From Caenorhabditis remanei (Eukaryota > Nematoda > Chromadorea > Rhabditida > Rhabditidae), in the NCBI RefSeq assembly GCF_010183535.1, contig NC_071329.1, forward strand, positions 10,974,001 through 11,038,000: DNA of 64,000 nt. Direction: 5' to 3'. Shown here one piece after another: positions 36,101 to 48,400 of the stretch (the stretch's first letter is position 1; every line of letters begins with the position of its first letter). The notes beneath the pieces were generated by a model that had not been told where the DNA came from, searched no databases, and saw nothing but the letters and a program-made list of their open reading frames with translations. The translations under genes were made by a program, and so were the position numbers.

Positions 36101-39100
36101 GGATCTTATTAGTCAGTTAGTCTGTATAATTTAGAAAAGATATAATATGGAGTTTGCTTCTGATTTCTGTATTTTATATAGTTTGTTCTGAAAAATCAAC
36201 TTTTTGCAAAAAGTCAGCTGATAAAACGACAGACTCTTGAAAATGTTCTGTTTTTCATTTTCTTCTATTTTTCAATAAAATATTCTGCTCCATCATTTCC
36301 GGTTTTCACTGAAATTGAAAGAAGAAGGGGCGACAGGCGGTGCCATTTTGAAATTCTTTTCACGTCATTTCATATTATTCTTTGTTTTCGTTTTGCTTCT
36401 CTCTACCCCTCTTTCGTGTCTTTTAATTTTAGTTTGTGCTTGAATTTTCAGAATTCCGGATTTTTTAATTCGACTTCCTTAAGTCATCTTTCTCTAGGCA
36501 CTTGTCGTTCCTTTCGAGGGTTTCATGGAAAAACTGGATCTGTTTTTTCTTAATCTGGGAAAGGAAACGAGAAGGCGGAAGTTAGAAATGTCGACTTTTG
36601 TGAAAGTGTATGTGTTCGAATCTTCAATTTAAAAAGAGAGAGAGAGAGGATCAGTGAGCATCCATGAAAAGAGCTGCTGGACATAACAGATTTCCTGGAA
36701 AAAAGAGAGGTTATGGGGAAAGTAACGACCGAAATAGAGAATGGAAGTGACAGAAAATGAAATCATGAAGACTGATTTTAAATCAAAAGAATCATCTCTG
36801 ATTATTTTGATCGTTTCGTTGGAAGTTCCGAACAATTGATGGTAAAACGGAAGACAGAGAATTCTTACAAGACTGCAGCTAATTTGAAACGTAAGGAAAC
36901 TTTCAGAATCTCTAACTCATGACCTTTAAAATTATCTGTCATAGAATTCAGCTTCGATAAGTACTCAGTATTTTCAGAATCTTGGAGTTGGTTACCAGAG
37001 AATCATTTTTGAAACAAAAGTTGTATAATTTAAACTAATTTCTACTGAGTCAGCGTCTATTAAAGTTTCTAAAACTGTTGTCCACTCTACCCAATTAGTA
37101 ATTTGACAGTCCGCTTTAACAATCAAGCAGTTTTTCTCCAAGTTTCCAGGTAACCTGCCCTGCAGAAAACATCATTCCTTTAATGTTTCTGCTGACTTAC
37201 TGTACTTTTCCGTTTTCTCTTTTGGTTTCTCCATTTAATCATAATGTTTTTTCTTCTTATTTTCTATTGTTCTTTTCCTATTCGTTCTCTGTTCATACTT
37301 TCACTTTTCTTTAACAAAAGGACCTTTTTGTGCACATTAGTACGTCTCTTTCTTCATGCTTTTTGCTTTTTTCTAGCCGACTCCAAGAGAAATATTGACT
37401 GAGAATACGGGTTAGAGAGTTAGAGAAAGTTGAGTAAGGCCACTCTGCAAAATGACTATTTTCTCTTCTTTTTTGCAGAAAAGTCGGTTCTTTTTTGCGG
37501 AATTTTCGAGTAATTCATTTTAGTAAGGATTCAGTCAAAGAAGGATTTCAATTTGAAATGGATATGAAATAGAATGAAAGAGATGAGGAGAGAAATGGAA
37601 TTTATTCAAAAGGGCCATAATTATGTATGCACATGAAAACTGGAAAACTTGAGAAGACGAAAACTTTTCACTTTTGCTCCTTCTTTTCACTTGCTTTCAA
37701 TCGACTTTCAAAGGTTTTTTGGGGCGTATTTCAACAGAATTCTTCTCAAATGACTCTGCAGAGATCAAAAGATCAAGAGGATTGAGTTCTGAATCTGCAG
37801 AAAAATTGACACCAAAGTGCATTTCTTTCATTTTTTCCCCTAACTTCTGTTATCAAACCGAACTTTTTCTCTTATAAATCCTCTGTCACACATGAAAAAT
37901 TCCTTTGTCACAGTTTGTAATAATACCGTAATCCCATATGCATCTCCTGCTTTTTTTGCCTTTCTTTTAAATTCTATAAAACCAAAAGAATCAAACTATT
38001 TAAAAACATTTTTTATTTTTATCAGACAAAAAATACATTTAAAATGAGTCATTGGCAGCTGTATCAAACCCATTCTTTGTGGAGTCTGGTTTCTTGGTTT
38101 GCCTGAAACAGGTTGAAAACTGCACAGAACCTGACAATTCTTTATATTTCTAACATCGCAGGTTTCTTAAACATAGAACCTGTAAGTTTTCAGTTAGATT
38201 TCTTGTTGGATTATTTATTTTTAGAACTGAATTTGAGACTTATGTCTGGTTGTCTGCAGATTTTAGCTCAACAAATCCATCTCAAAGATTTGAATTTTGT
38301 TCCCTATCTTTGGTCATTTGAACCTTTAGCACACATCTAACATCTGAAATTATATCACATTTTTCCAGAAGTGTACATAATGGAATTAGTGAACCAGGAC
38401 TTGTTCGCAACTGTATTTTTTTCCGCTTAAATCAATGCTCTCTAAAAAGTGTTTCACACTGACGATGATGTCGTGAGGCATTGAAACATTTCAGTGGGTA
38501 GTGTTGAGTAAGGTCTGAATATTTTATCAGTATACTATGAATTTTCGGAATCATAAAGTTTTGATGGACCTAATTTTGACAATTAGAACAGAAAATAGAC
38601 CAGCAATTACACCTATTTTGTGTCAATGTTTTGTTCGATCCCTGTCTAGGTTTTTTCCAGATGTACTGTACTTTTTGATTAGTCATTTTTTGGGTTTTTT
38701 GTTTCCTGTTTTTTAGTTTTCGAGAAGTACATATTGTGACTCTTCCGACATATCATATTGCTTGTCTGACAATTTCAGACTGTCGTCTCTACATATATTT
38801 TTGGAAATCAAATTCAAATTTTGGTTGATTCCAGAGTCAGATAGGAAGTGAATCAATTATAACTCGGCCTTCGAGTCGAATAGTTTCTTTTTCATTTCCA
38901 CAAAATGGAATTAATCATTTTGCACACACTTGCTCACATTTTTGCTCCGTGTTGTTGACGGCGTCGTCTTCCATCCGCCGTTGCCGTCGTCTCGAGACTT
39001 CCCCGTCTCCTACTCACTCACTTTTTTTGCAAAAAATACTCTGTCGTGGAGCTGCTCTTGAAGCACCGTGTGTTGTTGTAGTTGTAGTAAAAAGCTTTTT

Positions 39101-40956
39101 GAGCTTGAGAGCTCACGTGAATTTCATGACTCATTTCACTTTTTAGCTGTATTTTCCTGATTTCTTGGAAGGCGTTGTACTCTCTCAGATGACGAAGCTT
39201 TTAAATTTCAATTTATTTACTCGAATTCATCGCTCTTATGATTTCTCTTTGTTGTTTTTCTGAATTTTTTTGATTTTTGGCCAATAGGTCGTGAGAAAAA
39301 AAACGGAATATTTCGAGTATGTCTGTCCCATCGTGGGAATATTTTCTGCAAACGAAAAAAACGTGTATTGAGGGGTTTTCCATGGTGAAAGAGTTCTTAA
39401 TCTAGAGAGTTTCAGATTATGATTTATATGAGAAACTTTCGAATTTTGGACTTCTTGGAATTGATTACCATGATCCAGATAAACTGGTGACTCATGATCT
39501 ACACTTGATCTGGAAGAGTGATTTTTAGAACAGAAACAAAGAAAATTCAACCCATTTGATGCTGTAGATCTAATCACCTATTTTTCCAAATAAATTCCAG
39601 AATGTCCCCGAATAACTTCTAGAATATTTCAATCCTATCTGGAAACTAAGTATAAACAACAAGAGAGGCCGCATGTCTGATCTATTTCATTAGCCGAGAA
39701 ACACTATACGAACTTTACTTTAATTTATTTTTCCTTGATTTCATGACTCTTTCCACCCGTTTTGCTGCTTGCAAACAATTTAATTTTCAGCTGTCTGTCC
39801 TCTCTTTTTTCATTTTTGTTTCCAATCGAACCTTTTCAAAAATGCAATGACTTTGAGTGTAATACTCTAGATTATTAGTTTTCCGAAGGCTGAGAAACTT
39901 TCAAAAATCCTCAAATCTTCTCATTTCTTTTACAAAACCTTTGCACACCAAGAATCGAGGTTCCCGCTGCAAAACGAGATGGTGTTTTTGCAAAGAATCA
40001 GACGAAAATAGTCATAAAAAGAGCCATTATCCTTCTCCATTTCCTCTCATTCTTTCTCTTATTTCCTATCTCATTTCGGTTCGGAATAGAAAAAAAGCTA
40101 ACGTAAGTCTCGGGAAGAGAGAAGTCATCCATCGCGTGTCATTCCCAAAAATAGTTAAAGGTGCGTGTTGAGAAAAGGAAAGAAGGATCATTGTGGATTA
40201 TGTACATGTGCAACATGAATTTGCAAACATAATGAGGGAGAGAATCGTCGTCGTCAGTTTCTCATGCATCATCAATTTCATTTCTCCTTTTGGATACTTT
40301 TTTCTTCTTCTACTTCTTCTTCTTCTTTTCTTCTTTTATTCATTTCCCATGGATCCAGACGAAGATAATGATGAACGGTCACTTCCTGCTTTTGTTTATA
40401 TCTTTTTTCTCTCGAAAAACGTCTGGAAGAGAAAAAGAACAAGAAGGAAGAGTCGGTGCAATTATAGATGCGTGCACTCTCGAATTCTTTCTGTTCTTCG
40501 AATTTCTTGGTATCCAAAAAAAACAACAAACAAGTACGTTAGATATGACTCTTGACATCTCAAAAAGTATGTTCGTTTTAATTTTCTTATTAGATTGACC
40601 AGTTGCATAAGGTATACTGTAGCTTGGAAAGGAATCGCTATATCATTCATGTTCAATTGAAATTTTGGATCTGCTGTCAACCAAGTTATCGTTTTGAAGT
40701 CAAGATTTCTGTTCATCATATCTGATTTTCCACCCAACTCTCATTCACTAAAATTGCTTTTCAATAATGCATTCATTCGTTCTTTTTCTTCTTTTTTCTC
40801 CAGTTTTTTTGTATACATGAAGAGTAAGTTTGTGTGCACTTTCTAATGATGAAACTGAGCTCATTTTTCTCTTTTTTCTTGCACAAACCCACTCATTAGC
40901 ACACACTTGTTCTCTCTCGTGTAGATCTTTTTTCTCATGTTGTCAGGTGATCTTGT
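33156..40956. other. Long non-coding stretch, no gene recognised
   Basis: Nearly 8 kb of strongly T-rich plus-strand sequence. The open frames present (up to about 120 codons) are phenylalanine- and serine-rich by-products of pyrimidine tracts and lack paired splice sites. No tRNA or conserved RNA is recognised. It may hold promoter sequence of gcy-12 or introns of an unseen transcript. Confidence 0.5.
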
Positions 40957-41443
40957 ATATCTCGAACACCAAAGAAACATTCCTTTACAAAAAGAATTCT
41001 TTGTGCATTGGCTAGACGTGACGAGAATGTTTCCATCTTTTTCATACATTTATCAATGTATGACCGGTCAAACTATAGTCTATAGACTTTTCAAATTTTC
41101 CGATTATTGACGTTCAAAACTCAGAAGGTGTACTGTATCCGAACTGAAAGTTTCCAGAAAACATTTTGGAACAATGGGAATAGAAAACTAGTTTGGCTCC
41201 TTTAAAACATTAGACTGTATGCACTTTTCCGACGATCAGATGATTTCAAGTTTGAACAGTTTATTATCTTATCACATTTCGTTCATTAAAACGACACTCT
41301 TTTTAATCAGTTTTCTAAAAAAACCGTTTTATTTTCTATGAAACACTAATAATTTGTAGATTGATCGCTGTGTCAGTCGTTCAGTTTCGTTTGTTTTCTA
41401 TCCATTTTCTCCATTTTTCTTTTCTATTTTCTTATCAATTATC
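40957..41443. repeat. Left copy of 487-bp direct repeat
   Basis: From ATATCTCGAACACC to CTTATCAATTATC; matches 42498-42985 with three or four differences (two or three substitutions and one extra T in the right copy). It immediately precedes the LINE fragment. Confidence 0.92.
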
Positions 41444-42341
41444 TGCTTCTATCCCCTCCGGTGTCCCCCAGGGCTCCGTCTCTGGCCCTCTCTTGTTTTT
41501 AGTCTTTATTAATGATCTCCTGCTCAAACTTGCTGACATTTCATCGCTATGTATCGCAGCTTTCGCTGACGATATTAAGCTTTACTCTCATGATCCTCTA
41601 GCACTTCAAATGGGAATAGACTTGGTAGAGTCTTGGGCTTCTGATAACTCCTTACCTCTGGCCCACTCTAAGACTGCCCTTCTTCGTCTCGGACCTCGAA
41701 ACTCTTCTCACCCGTACACTATTGGAGGTTCCCTCATTGATTCCGTTGATTCTGTTAGGGATTTAGGTTTATTAATAGAACCTAATCTCAAGTTCACTAG
41801 ACACATTAATCGGGCTGTTGCTCTCGCCTTACTCCGTTCAAAACAACTACTGAAATCTTTCAAATCCAACTCTCCCCAATTTTATATCTTCCTATTCAAA
41901 ACTTACGTACTCCCTCTAGTTGAATACTGCTCCGTCGTTTATTCGCCTCCCCCATCATCTAAACTAGCGCACAAGCTCGAAACTCCTCTCAGATTCTTTT
42001 CGCGGAAAATTCTTCAACGCTGTAACACACCTTATTGTTCCTACTCGGATCGCCTCTCCCAACTTGACCTCTTTTCTATGCGCCACCGTAGGCTCAAAGC
42101 GCAACTACTTTTCTTATACAATCTTATAATCGGCGCCTCATATTTTCCTAGTCTTGAGACCCATGTCAGGTTAAGTTCCTCCTCCCGTCGCCCAATGTCT
42201 CTTATCTGTATAAATCCTAATTGCTCTAATTTCTTCTCAACTGTAATACCTATTTGGAATGCCTTAACTATTAATGTCCCCCATTTCCTTTGCCCATCGG
42301 AATTCAACTCTCTTCTTGTAAATAATATTGCACGATTCTGA
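41444..42341 (+). pseudogene. Truncated LINE reverse transcriptase
   Basis: The open frame preserves the C-terminal part of a LINE reverse transcriptase. It starts at the GVPQGSVSGPLLF block (motif 4) and contains the catalytic box AFADDIKLY, then DLGLLIEPNLKFTRHI and FKTYVLPLVEYCSVV, which are typical of the post-catalytic 'thumb' region, and ends at a TGA at 42339-42341. Everything N-terminal, including the endonuclease and the first catalytic aspartate region, is absent, so the copy is dead. The frame happens to remain open leftward into the flanking repeat to an ATG at 41361; that ATG belongs to host DNA and is not the real start. No internal stop has accumulated, consistent with a young insertion. 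Confidence 0.9.
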
Positions 42342-42497
42342 TTTTTTTCTTTCTTTATTCTCCCCCCCCCCCCTTGCCCAACACCTATTTTCTAATTCCT
42401 TATTCCCGGTTTCCTTTCTCAGGTTTAGTCTCGTGAGGGACTTTACCTGACCTCCAGTGACATTTTCTGTATATTTAAATAGTTAAATAAATATCAA
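41444..42497 (+). mobile_element. 5'-truncated LINE retrotransposon fragment
   Basis: A 1054-base insertion between two copies of a 487-base host sequence. It begins abruptly inside a reverse transcriptase gene, ends in an A/T-rich 3' tail with AATAAA at 42486-42491, and has no LTRs; these are traits of target-primed (LINE) insertion with incomplete reverse transcription. The 3' untranslated part contains a run of twelve C (42362-42373). The reverse transcriptase is of the jockey/CR1-like general type, judged only by motif style. Confidence 0.85.
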
Positions 42498-42985
42498 ATA
42501 TCTCGAACACCAAAGAAACATTCCTTTACAAAAAGAATTCTTTGTGCATTGGCTAGACGTGACGAGAATGTTTCCATCTTTTTCATACATTTATCAATGT
42601 ATGACCGGTCAAACTATAGTCTATAGACTTTTCAAATTTTCCGATTATTGACGTTCAAAACTCAGAAGGTGTACTGTATCCGAACTGAAAGTTTCCAGAA
42701 AACATTTTGGAACAATGGGAATAGAAAACTAGTTTGGCTCCTTTAAAACATTAGACTGTATGCACTTTTCCGACGATCAGATGATTTCAAGTTTGAACAG
42801 TTTATTATCTTATCACATTTCGTTCATTAAAACGACACTCTTTTTTAATCAGTTTTCTAAAAAAACCGTTTTATTTTCTATGAAACACTAATAATTTGTA
42901 GATTGATCGCTGTGCCAGTCGTTCAGTTTCGTTTGTTTTCTATCCATTTTCTCCATTTTTCTTTTCTAATTTCTTATCAATTATC
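42498..42985. repeat. Right copy of 487-bp direct repeat
   Basis: Second copy of 40957-41443, starting directly after the LINE tail. The very high similarity shows the duplication and the insertion are recent and probably one event. Confidence 0.92.
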
Positions 42986-45422
42986 ACCTGCAAAAGGGAA
43001 TTGTACAAAAAGAGACATTTTCCAAGCAACAGAACTTTTTATTTCTTTTTCTATTTCCAATTTTCCACTCGTTTTAAGTGTCTTCATGCTGGAAAGTTTT
43101 TTAAATTATAATATTTTTGTTTCTGTTATTTTCAATTCTTTCTTTTTTTTGGGTTAATGATCAGTAGATAAACGAAAGTACTATCAGCTGATCAGCTATC
43201 CGATACGAGCGATGCAGTTGTTTCAATTCCTTTTTTCTTCTCACTTCTCTATAATCAATACTTATTTTCATGAATCTTATAAAAACATGCAAGCTCTTGT
43301 TTTCTGAGTTTGTTTGTCACTGATTACTGGACAAAACTATTCCCAGAAGTTATTATCAGAACTTTATTCATATGTCTCTCTCATATTGTTCAAAGAACTG
43401 ATAGTGTGTGTCTGCCTCTTTTCACTTTTACAATCTGACTTTTAAAATTTTTCTCTGGATTTTCTAACATTCAGGTTATAATGCCAATGAATCATACTAT
43501 TCTGGAATTCAGAGTTTCCACGGAATAGTTCTGATGAAGCTCATCGTCTTATTGAAAAGGTTTTTCTCGATGAATGTTTTGATTTAAAACATTGTATTCA
43601 CGATTCGATCTAGTTTTAAAACTTGCAAACAAAAATGACATGTTTATACCTTTATGCATGATTCTTGTAATCCTCTCTCGGTCCGATTCTCGACAATCCT
43701 CTGTCAACGGAGATCACTCAAAACACATTTCACACTTTGCGGTCAACTTTTCAAAAAAAAAAGTGACAAGATATATCGTAGAGATATCCATTTACTCATT
43801 TTCTTCTAATATTGTGTTCTGTTCATTTGTTTCGACGCGGAAAAAAGACAATCACAGCAGACACATAGAACAGAAAAAAGGTTTTTTGCAATAAAATCCC
43901 CTCTTTGCCACGCCATTTCATTCACTTTCTATCTCCCCTCTTCCATCCCAAAAGCAAAAAAAAACGCGCAGTGGTTTTGCAAACGTTTGAGCAGCTGTCT
44001 GATGCTCATTTCATCGTGTGCATCCTCTTCCTTATTTCTTTCTCTATTTCTCCTAATTTTCTCTCTCTCTCTCATTTTCAGTTTCAGTTTCAATTCATCA
44101 AAAACTTGTCATGAAAAAAGGAGTGGGAGAAAGAGAGAGAGAGAGAATATATAATAATATACATATAATTAATACACGAGTCTTCTTTTTTTCTATCCAT
44201 CCAAAACTATTTTCTTGTTTTGCTTTTTTCCTCCTCCACAATCTCTTGTTCTTTTTATTACTAATTTTGGTATTGGTCTACTTCAACCTGCATCAACAAA
44301 ATCGAGAATTAGTTTCAAGAGTGACTAACTACAGTAATCTTCCTTATTCTTTTTTCATAGGATTTTCTGCAAATTAATTTGCATCTACCGTAGTCTTGTC
44401 TTTTTTTCAAATCTCTTAACTTCCAAAAGCAGCTGAAATTTCGATTATATTTGAACACTCAACTGACCTGAATACTTCGTTTTAATAAGATTTCGGAGAT
44501 TTATAGCCGTTGTGCTTGGTGTTTCTGTTTATTTCTTTTCGAAGAAAAATAGACGTCAGAGACAATTTCAACGAACCACATTTTACTGCCAAACATATGA
44601 GAGATTCTCAGAATTGTTGCAATTTTCAGAAGAGAATTTATAAGATTCGTAAAAAGAGATTTGTGCTCATCTGAATGTGTTCCGTCATATTTGTTTGCAG
44701 CTCCAACAATGAAAATAATAAATTTCCTTACTCCAATTTCCGTCTAATCCCCTTCTTCGTCTTTTTCTCTTTTCCTCTCCATTATCCTACTCATTTTCAT
44801 TTGGAAATCAAAAAGATTATCTTATTTGACTATATTAGTCACTCTGATGTTAGAAAATACAAACTTTTGAAATTTTCGAATTGTATCTTTCGGAACACAC
44901 TTATTCTGTTAAGTTACTCTTTGGATGACGTGACTTTTAACAAGTGTTCCTTTTATTGTTTATCTTTCCGAAAAGAGAGAAATTGCACAAAAATAAAGTG
45001 TGCTTTATCCATTTTCGGATGGTTTTTGATCACTGCTTTTTTGGATGGACACAGAAAGACAAATTTCGGAAAAAAGGGAGATTCTCATGTCCTTGAACAA
45101 GTTGAACAAGTTCAATAGACAGAAAAAAGAGAGGATTCGGTTGGTTTCCGTTTCATTTTGAACTTCTTTCCAACATTAAAGATCTTCAATTTTCAAGATA
45201 CAAGTTCAAATTTTTATTTTGGGAAACGTATTGTGCGAAAATGTTCCTCTCCTACCTATCCGTTCTCTTATTATCTTCTTCTTCCCTATTTTTTCCGTGA
45301 ACTTTACTTTCGTTCCACGTATCTTAATTGAAATCATTCAATCTGTTCAGAGTATCCACATATTGCCACGTGTCATTGCATAAGTGGTCATTTATAAAAC
45401 AAAAAGTGAAATGAGTTGATGA
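42986..45422. other. Upstream region of gcy-12, no gene recognised
   Basis: AT-rich flank. CT- and GA-dinucleotide runs occur at about 44060-44075 and 44130-44150. A 147-codon frame at 44675-45118 lacks protein-like character. The immediate gcy-12 promoter should lie near 45200-45420; no decisive element was recognised. Confidence 0.5.
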
Positions 45423-48400
45423 ATGTGGCCGACAAGTGTCGAAGCTCTCCGGTTCTACCACACATTCGCCTTTTCACCGGGACGACAGCAACTGATTGAA
45501 TTATCGGTTGTTCTTCTGATTTCCACGTTATGTGTGACGTCATCAAATGCAGATGCAATACCAGCTCCTTCTCCAGAAGCCTCTTTGGGTGCAGGAGCGA
45601 ATCCGTTCCTGTTGGAGTCATTGGTCAAAAGGGTTCGTTTTTCTTCACATTTCAAAATATAAACTTTCTTTTTTTAGTTACCCAAAAAAGGAGACAAACG
45701 AGAAATTCTAATCAGTTACCTGGCAGCAGTTCCTACATTAATGGGCGAAATCGATCAATATCTGCTCAATCTATCCGCTTCCAATTCTGCCCAAAATTCC
45801 TCAAAAGATCGAGAGAGTTTCTCCAAAAAACTGAATCAAATCGTGCACTGTCTAACTACTGATGCATATGTTTCTGTTGTTTCTGGTGCTCTTGTAGCTG
45901 CAATCGTAGAAATTAATCAAGATTCAACAATTATTCCGGATTACCAATTGAAATATGTTTTTGGAAACACTTGTGGAAATGATTCTCATAGTAACTTTGA
46001 TATTTTCTGATTTTCAGAAATAAGCTATTTCTAATTTCAGGTACTCGTTTATTCATGGAACACTGGCAAGCAGGAGCACGTGTATTTATTGGTCCCGAGA
46101 AGAATTGCAAGACGGAAGCAGCTATGGCCGCTTCTCAGAATCTTCCAATCATCAGTTATCGGTGTAACGATCAAGATATCTCTCGTGATGAGTATGTTTC
46201 CATTTGGAGTAATTTTGTCTAGAATATACTTTTCAGTTACCATTACCGTACTTTCGCACGTACTGTTCCACCAGCAGGAGAGATTTTCAAAGCATTCATG
46301 GCTCTAATGAAAGAATACAATTGGAGGAAGTTCTCAGTTGTCTACGATGTCAAGAAAGGTCAATCAAGAAATGAACTTTTTGAAACACTGAAGAGAATGA
46401 TGGAGACTGAAAACAAGTTCGAAGAGTATAAGTTTGAAATCATGAATGTTTCAAAACTGGAATTCTCGAAAATGGATATAAGTAGTCCACAGGATATTCA
46501 AAGTGTCGAAGATGCAATCACATCAACCATGAAGACAACCAGAAGTACGTTTCTTATATCATTTCATCTCTCATTTGTGGTCTTTTTCAGTTTATCTAAC
46601 CTTTGACAATGTCCGACTTTTCCGTACAATGTTATCAATAATGGGAGAATTGGGACTGACTGAACAGGGATACATGTTGATTTATGTGGACACTAACTAC
46701 GATTGGCTCAATGTATATCATGCAATGAACAATCACTTCCTGAGAAGTTAGTTTTCTCGTTTTGAGTATAGTTCTGGATGATATTTTTCCAGATACCATG
46801 ACATACTTGCATCATTCGTGGGACGCCAATAACTCATCAGATCGTAAAATGCTAGACTATGCGAAAAGTGCTCTTTCCATTATTCCAACCCCAGTCAAAT
46901 TAAACAGTCAACGATTTTATAACTTCTGGAAAAAAGCCGGTGATTACATGCATCATTTTGGAGTTCAGAAGACTGACAATTTAAAGGTAATTTTGAAAAA
47001 TAAAACACTGATTTATATATGTCTTTCCAGGGAAATCGAATTGCCTGCTACCTTTACGATGCAGTTTATTTGTATGCAAGAGCAATTCATGAACTGGTTG
47101 AGGAGTACGGTAGTGATGAATCATATGATCCCACAGCTGATGGAAAGGCAATTATCGACAGGATAGTCAACAAAAAGTATAGAAGTGAGTTCAAGAGGGT
47201 GTGAGAAACAAAAAGGCATTTATCCATCATTCGAATTTGAAAAAAAATTTCCCATACTTTATTTATTCCAAAAAAAATCAATTAGAAAAGGAAAATAGAT
47301 TATATCGGTTGGGACGGAGTTGTATGATACTCGACACCTTCTCCAATATGATAGAACTTATTGATTAACTCATTTCCAAATTGCTGCTTGATTGGATATC
47401 CTTCATTGTTGTCTGATGGAAGCAATGTCATGAGTGGAGGTTCCTTCCCTTCCTTATCTTGAGCCAGAACAGGGTTCAAAATAATAAAAGAAAAGAGAAA
47501 AAAGTAATAAATTCCACTGGTGAACATTTGACAAACGTATCAAAATGAACACTTAGCTGCCAGTATTCTTATCATTTTTCAATCAAATGTTTATTCAAAC
47601 CCATTTTTGTTATTTTACTTAAAAACAATCATTATTAGACGACAACATGATTATTTTGATATGAGTCATCGAATCAACCGCGTCGAGGAATCTTAATATT
47701 TCCGACTCGACCTCCGAGAGTACTTCCAGCTGCTGCGCCAAATGACGAGAATGCGCTGTCTCCGATCTTCTTCAGAGCATCTCTGATTTTTCTCTTTTCA
47801 CGAATTAGTGGCTTAAAAATGTATAGTTGGGTAGTTTAAAGTGTTTGAAAAGGTACCTGAGAAGTTGCTACTCCGATAATGAGAATGACAACCATAACTT
47901 GGAAAATGTAGGCACTAAATTTCATATTGAAGACGAGTGCAGTGCAGATGAGTGCTTGATGAAGATCTGTTTCATGAGCTTCTTTTATACTCCTTTTTGT
48001 TTTGTTTTGACCGAGGTTTCGAGTGTTTACTGGGTGTATTTACCGGATATCTCCACCTACTGACCATCACGTTTTTCATTGAACTTGGCTACTTGTTTAC
48101 CTAAAGAAAATGAAGTGAGAAGCTAGAAAGTTGTTGTTTACTCTAAAAAGCCTGAGCTCGTTTTATGAAAGACGGGAAAATAAATTAGATGAATAATAAA
48201 GTGGCGTCGAACATATAAAATTTCAGGTATCCAAGGTTTCGACATGAGAATCGATGAACGAGGAAACTCGAAAGGAAATTTCTCTCTTTTGAGCTGGCAA
48301 GAAGTAACATCAGTTGATAATAAATCAGATCCCAAGTACTATCCACTGAATCACGCCCTCGATTTGACAGCCATATTTGTGGAAGCTCCTGATAAAGATC

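Larger units (their letters stand above)
47185..48226 (+). other. Large seventh intron of gcy-12, hosts two genes
   Basis: A 1.04 kb intron (GTGAGT donor, TTTCAG acceptor), about twenty times longer than the other introns before the transmembrane exon. Two small genes on the minus strand occupy it (47300-47527 and 47674-47925). Confidence 0.85.

Noticed and set aside
41361..41443. ATG and N-terminal residues in frame with the reverse transcriptase
   Set aside because: These bases lie in the duplicated host flank; the right-hand copy lacks the reverse transcriptase, so the fusion is accidental.
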